DNA of 64,000 nucleotides from Alcanivorax sp. (lineage in GTDB: Bacteria > Pseudomonadota > Gammaproteobacteria > Pseudomonadales > Alcanivoracaceae), in assembly GCA_013823245.1 (NCBI GenBank), contig PNLU01000004.1:1-64000 (forward strand). Direction: 5' to 3'. Shown here in pieces: positions 62,054 through 64,000 of this stretch. The notes beneath the pieces are model-generated. The model had not been told where the DNA came from. It did not search any database and saw only the letters and a program-made list of their open reading frames with translations. Numbering within the stretch: position 1 is the first letter of the stretch; every line of letters begins with the position of its first letter. The position numbers and the translations under genes are program-made.

Positions 62054-63232
62054 GTGCTGGTTCGTTTTTTCGAGGCGTTGCGCGAACATCGCGTGCCGGT
62101 AACGCTGCGCGAGCTGCTGGACCTGCATGACGCCATGGGCGCCCACCTGGCGTTCGGCAGCGTGGATGATTTCTACCTGCTGTCACGTGCGGTCATGGTC
62201 AAGGATGAAAAATACTACGATCGCTTTGATCGCGCCTTCGACCATTATTTCAAGGGGCTCGACAGCATTGATCCGGACTGGTTTTCCAAAGCCATCCCGG
62301 AAGAATGGCTGCGCAAGCAGATAGAGAAAAACCTGTCGCCGGAAGAGCTGGATGCCCTGCAACGCATGGGCAGCCTGGAAAAGCTGCTGGAAGAGTTCCG
62401 CAAGCGCATGGAAGAGCAGCACAAGCGTCATCAGGGCGGCAACAAGATGATCGGTACCGGCGGCACCTCGCCCTACGGCGGCCATGGTGCCAACCCGGAA
62501 GGTATTCGTATTACTGGCCCCTCGCGCAACAAGCGGGCGGTAAAAGTCTGGGAAAAGCGCGAGTACCGCAATCTGGACGACTCGGTGGAGCTGGGTGTGC
62601 GCAACATCAAGCTTGCGTTGCGCCGGTTGCGCAAGTTTGCCCGCACCGGGCGCGCCGAAGAACTGGACCTGGATGACACCATCCGCTCCACGGCACGCAA
62701 CGCCGGGCTGCTTGATATCCGCATGCGTCCCGAGGAAGAGAATCGTGTCAAGGTGCTGCTGTTCTTCGATATCGGCGGCTCCATGGACCCGTATATCCGT
62801 ATCTGTGAGGAGCTTTTCTCAGCGGCGCGGACCGAGTTCAAGCACATGGAGTATTTCTACTTTCATAACTTCATCTATGAGTACGTGTGGAAGGACAACC
62901 GTCGGCGCTGGGACGAGAAAACCGCCACCTGGGACGTGCTGCACAAATATGCGTCGGATTATCGGGTGATCTTTATCGGTGATGCCGCCATGAGCCCCTA
63001 CGAGATCAACTCGGTGGGTGGCAGTGTGGAGCACTGGAACGACGAGCCCGGTGCGGTCTGGATGCAGCGCGTGGTGGAAACCTACGACAAGGTTGTATGG
63101 CTGAACCCGGAGCCGCAGCGCAGCTGGGATATGACCACCTCGACAGTGTGGACGCGGCAGCTGGTGGATAACCATATGTATCCATTGACAATCAAGGGCC
63201 TGGAAGAGGCCATGCGCTACCTCAGCCGCTGA
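62054..63232 (+). CDS. VWA domain protein (CoxE-like)
   Basis: A 392-residue protein with an N-terminal helical part (FFEALREHRVPVTLRELLDLHDAM) and a C-terminal VWA fold. The metal-site motif is FDIGGSM, with Gly in place of the usual Ser of DxSxS, and later VIFIGDAAMSPYE. It is the usual partner of the MoxR ATPase. The start is GTG 62054, 5 bases after the MoxR stop, so the pair is coupled. The target complex is not identifiable here. Confidence 0.85.
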   Translation: MLVRFFEALREHRVPVTLRELLDLHDAMGAHLAFGSVDDFYLLSRAVMVKDEKYYDRFDRAFDHYFKGLDSIDPDWFSKAIPEEWLRKQIEKNLSPEELDALQRMGSLEKLLEEFRKRMEEQHKRHQGGNKMIGTGGTSPYGGHGANPEGIRITGPSRNKRAVKVWEKREYRNLDDSVELGVRNIKLALRRLRKFARTGRAEELDLDDTIRSTARNAGLLDIRMRPEEENRVKVLLFFDIGGSMDPYIRICEELFSAARTEFKHMEYFYFHNFIYEYVWKDNRRRWDEKTATWDVLHKYASDYRVIFIGDAAMSPYEINSVGGSVEHWNDEPGAVWMQRVVETYDKVVWLNPEPQRSWDMTTSTVWTRQLVDNHMYPLTIKGLEEAMRYLSR

Positions 63233-63343
63233 CGCGTTACACCTTTTACCCCCTTTTACGCCCCTCCCGCATGGCTGCCTTTTGCCTGCGGGAAGGAGTA
63301 TGTTTGTATTGTCGTGTACATCGTTGAAAGGAGGTAACTGATC

Positions 63344-63625
63344 ATGGCTAAAGGAAATTCTACCCATCAGACCACCGATAAAGTGGCGCAGTCCCTGCAT
63401 GGTGCTGTGGACACAGCCGCCTCACGTGCAGCGCCGGCGGAAGAGAAGTTGCGGCAGGAAGCCAATGAGGCGGCGGCTCGCTTGCGCGAAGGGCGTGAGT
63501 ACGCCCGCAGCCGGTCCGAAGAAATGTTGGGCAATGTCACCGGCTATGTGCGGGAGAACCCGCTGACGGCTTTGGGGTTGGCCTTCGCAGCGGGGACGCT
63601 GTTTTCTGCCTTGACCCGTCGCTGA
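63344..63625 (+). CDS. DUF883/ElaB-YqjD-like ribosome-associated membrane protein
   Basis: A 93-residue protein: helical, charged N-terminal part (AEEKLRQEANEAAARLREGREYARSRSEEML) and a C-terminal membrane helix with YVRENPLTALGLAFAAGTLFSALTRR. This is the ElaB/YqjD/DUF883 layout; family members anchor to the inner membrane and bind ribosomes in stationary phase. AAAGGAGGTAA precedes the ATG. A DUF1469 gene follows 10 bases later, as in yqjD-yqjE pairs. Confidence 0.85.
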   Translation: MAKGNSTHQTTDKVAQSLHGAVDTAASRAAPAEEKLRQEANEAAARLREGREYARSRSEEMLGNVTGYVRENPLTALGLAFAAGTLFSALTRR

Positions 63626-63635
63626 GGGGCGCCGG

Positions 63636-64000
63636 ATGACGGCGCCAGAAAGGGCCAATCCCGAAGAGCCCAGTGGCAATGCCGAACAGGACGCCGGGGC
63701 GCCGCTGCCGGGAACAACAGAGGCCGGCGGCAAGGATCCTTTTGCCGCGTTGGACGACCTCCGTCACATCGGTAACGACGCTTCGGCACTGGCCCGCGAT
63801 ACGCTGGCACTGCTCAAGGCGGAGCTGCGCCTTTTTCTGACCACCCTGCTCACCATCATCATGCTGGCGGCCATGACAGGTCTTTTGCTGGCTGGCGCAT
63901 TGATGGTGGCCGGGGGCACAACCGCCTGGGTGCTGGTGGATACGGGCAGGCTGACGCCGCTTATGGCTGGCATGTTGATGGTGTTTTTTCTGCTGTTGAC
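63636..64000 (+). CDS. DUF1469/YqjE-like phage-holin-family membrane protein (3' end outside the window)
   Basis: At least 121 residues before the window ends. A polar N-terminal region of about 50 residues, then an amphipathic segment (RDTLALLKAELRLFLTTLLTIIMLAAMTGLLLAGALMVAGG) and a second membrane helix, as in YqjE/DUF1469 proteins. The family is called holin-like, but this genomic setting (after a YqjD-like gene) is not a prophage. Starts at ATG 63636, 10 bases after the DUF883 stop. Confidence 0.75.
   Translation, partial: MTAPERANPEEPSGNAEQDAGAPLPGTTEAGGKDPFAALDDLRHIGNDASALARDTLALLKAELRLFLTTLLTIIMLAAMTGLLLAGALMVAGGTTAWVLVDTGRLTPLMAGMLMVFFLLL

Noticed and set aside
63636-64000. Holin family name suggesting a prophage edge
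   Set aside because: YqjE-like proteins carry this family label; the gene follows a YqjD-like gene and no phage genes are present.

Overview
The window is a GC-rich (roughly 60-65 %) chromosomal segment of a gammaproteobacterium. Marine hydrocarbonoclastic relatives of Alcanivorax fit best. This rests on the core gene order yciB, yciV-like PHP gene, yciO, trpS, scpA, scpB, rluB, on two alpha-methylacyl-CoA-racemase-type proteins, a ceramidase-like hydrolase and a DUF6091-type solute-binding protein. The genus is an inference; no rRNA is present to confirm it.

Layout. 1-5135: a cut-off gene, a periplasmic solute-binding-like protein, a Phd-type antitoxin with a zeta-like toxin behind an operator-flanked promoter, and on the minus strand a trypsin-like lipoprotein protease and a DUF4236 protein. 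5190-32716: a defence island. A WYL-domain regulator (BrxR/CapW-like) and a small HTH protein lead a complete type 1 BREX operon: brxA, brxB, brxC, an AlbA_2/ATPase accessory gene, pglX, a TrlF-like PHP-SMC gene, a DUF262-DUF1524 (BrxU/GmrSD-like) gene, pglZ and brxL. Convergent to it lies a complete Wadjet operon, jetA-jetB-jetC-jetD, on the minus strand. The island stops next to tRNA-Thr(CGT), with two perfect palindromes between the tRNA 3' end and jetA. 33091-50400: metabolism and envelope genes, namely an alpha/beta hydrolase lipoprotein gene broken by an in-frame amber codon, a 4-hydroxybutyryl-CoA dehydratase-like enzyme, two CoA-transferase family III racemase-like genes, a ceramidase-like protein, the ybbA-ybbP/tesA locus, a DUF349 protein, a truncated metallopeptidase and an acyltransferase. 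50480-61054: a barrel-like protein, an SH3 protein, yciI, yciB, the translation and chromosome-segregation cluster, an OmpA-family porin and rsmE. 61143-64000: a MoxR ATPase with its VWA partner, a DUF883 membrane-anchor protein and the start of a DUF1469 holin-like protein.

How the genes work together. BREX would methylate host DNA through PglX and block phage through BrxC, PglZ and BrxL. The DUF262-DUF1524 protein could add type IV restriction of modified phage DNA at the position that BrxU occupies in known loci. Wadjet would cut incoming circular plasmids. The WYL protein probably controls the left end of the island.

Most notable features. The BREX operon carries three extra genes. Two low-GC blocks stand out: the middle of pglX, and the TrlF plus DUF262 pair. 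A palindromic dispersed repeat is inserted in frame inside pglX. The TrlF PHP motif has lost its metal-binding HxH. All function statements are read from motifs and gene order by eye; no database search was run.
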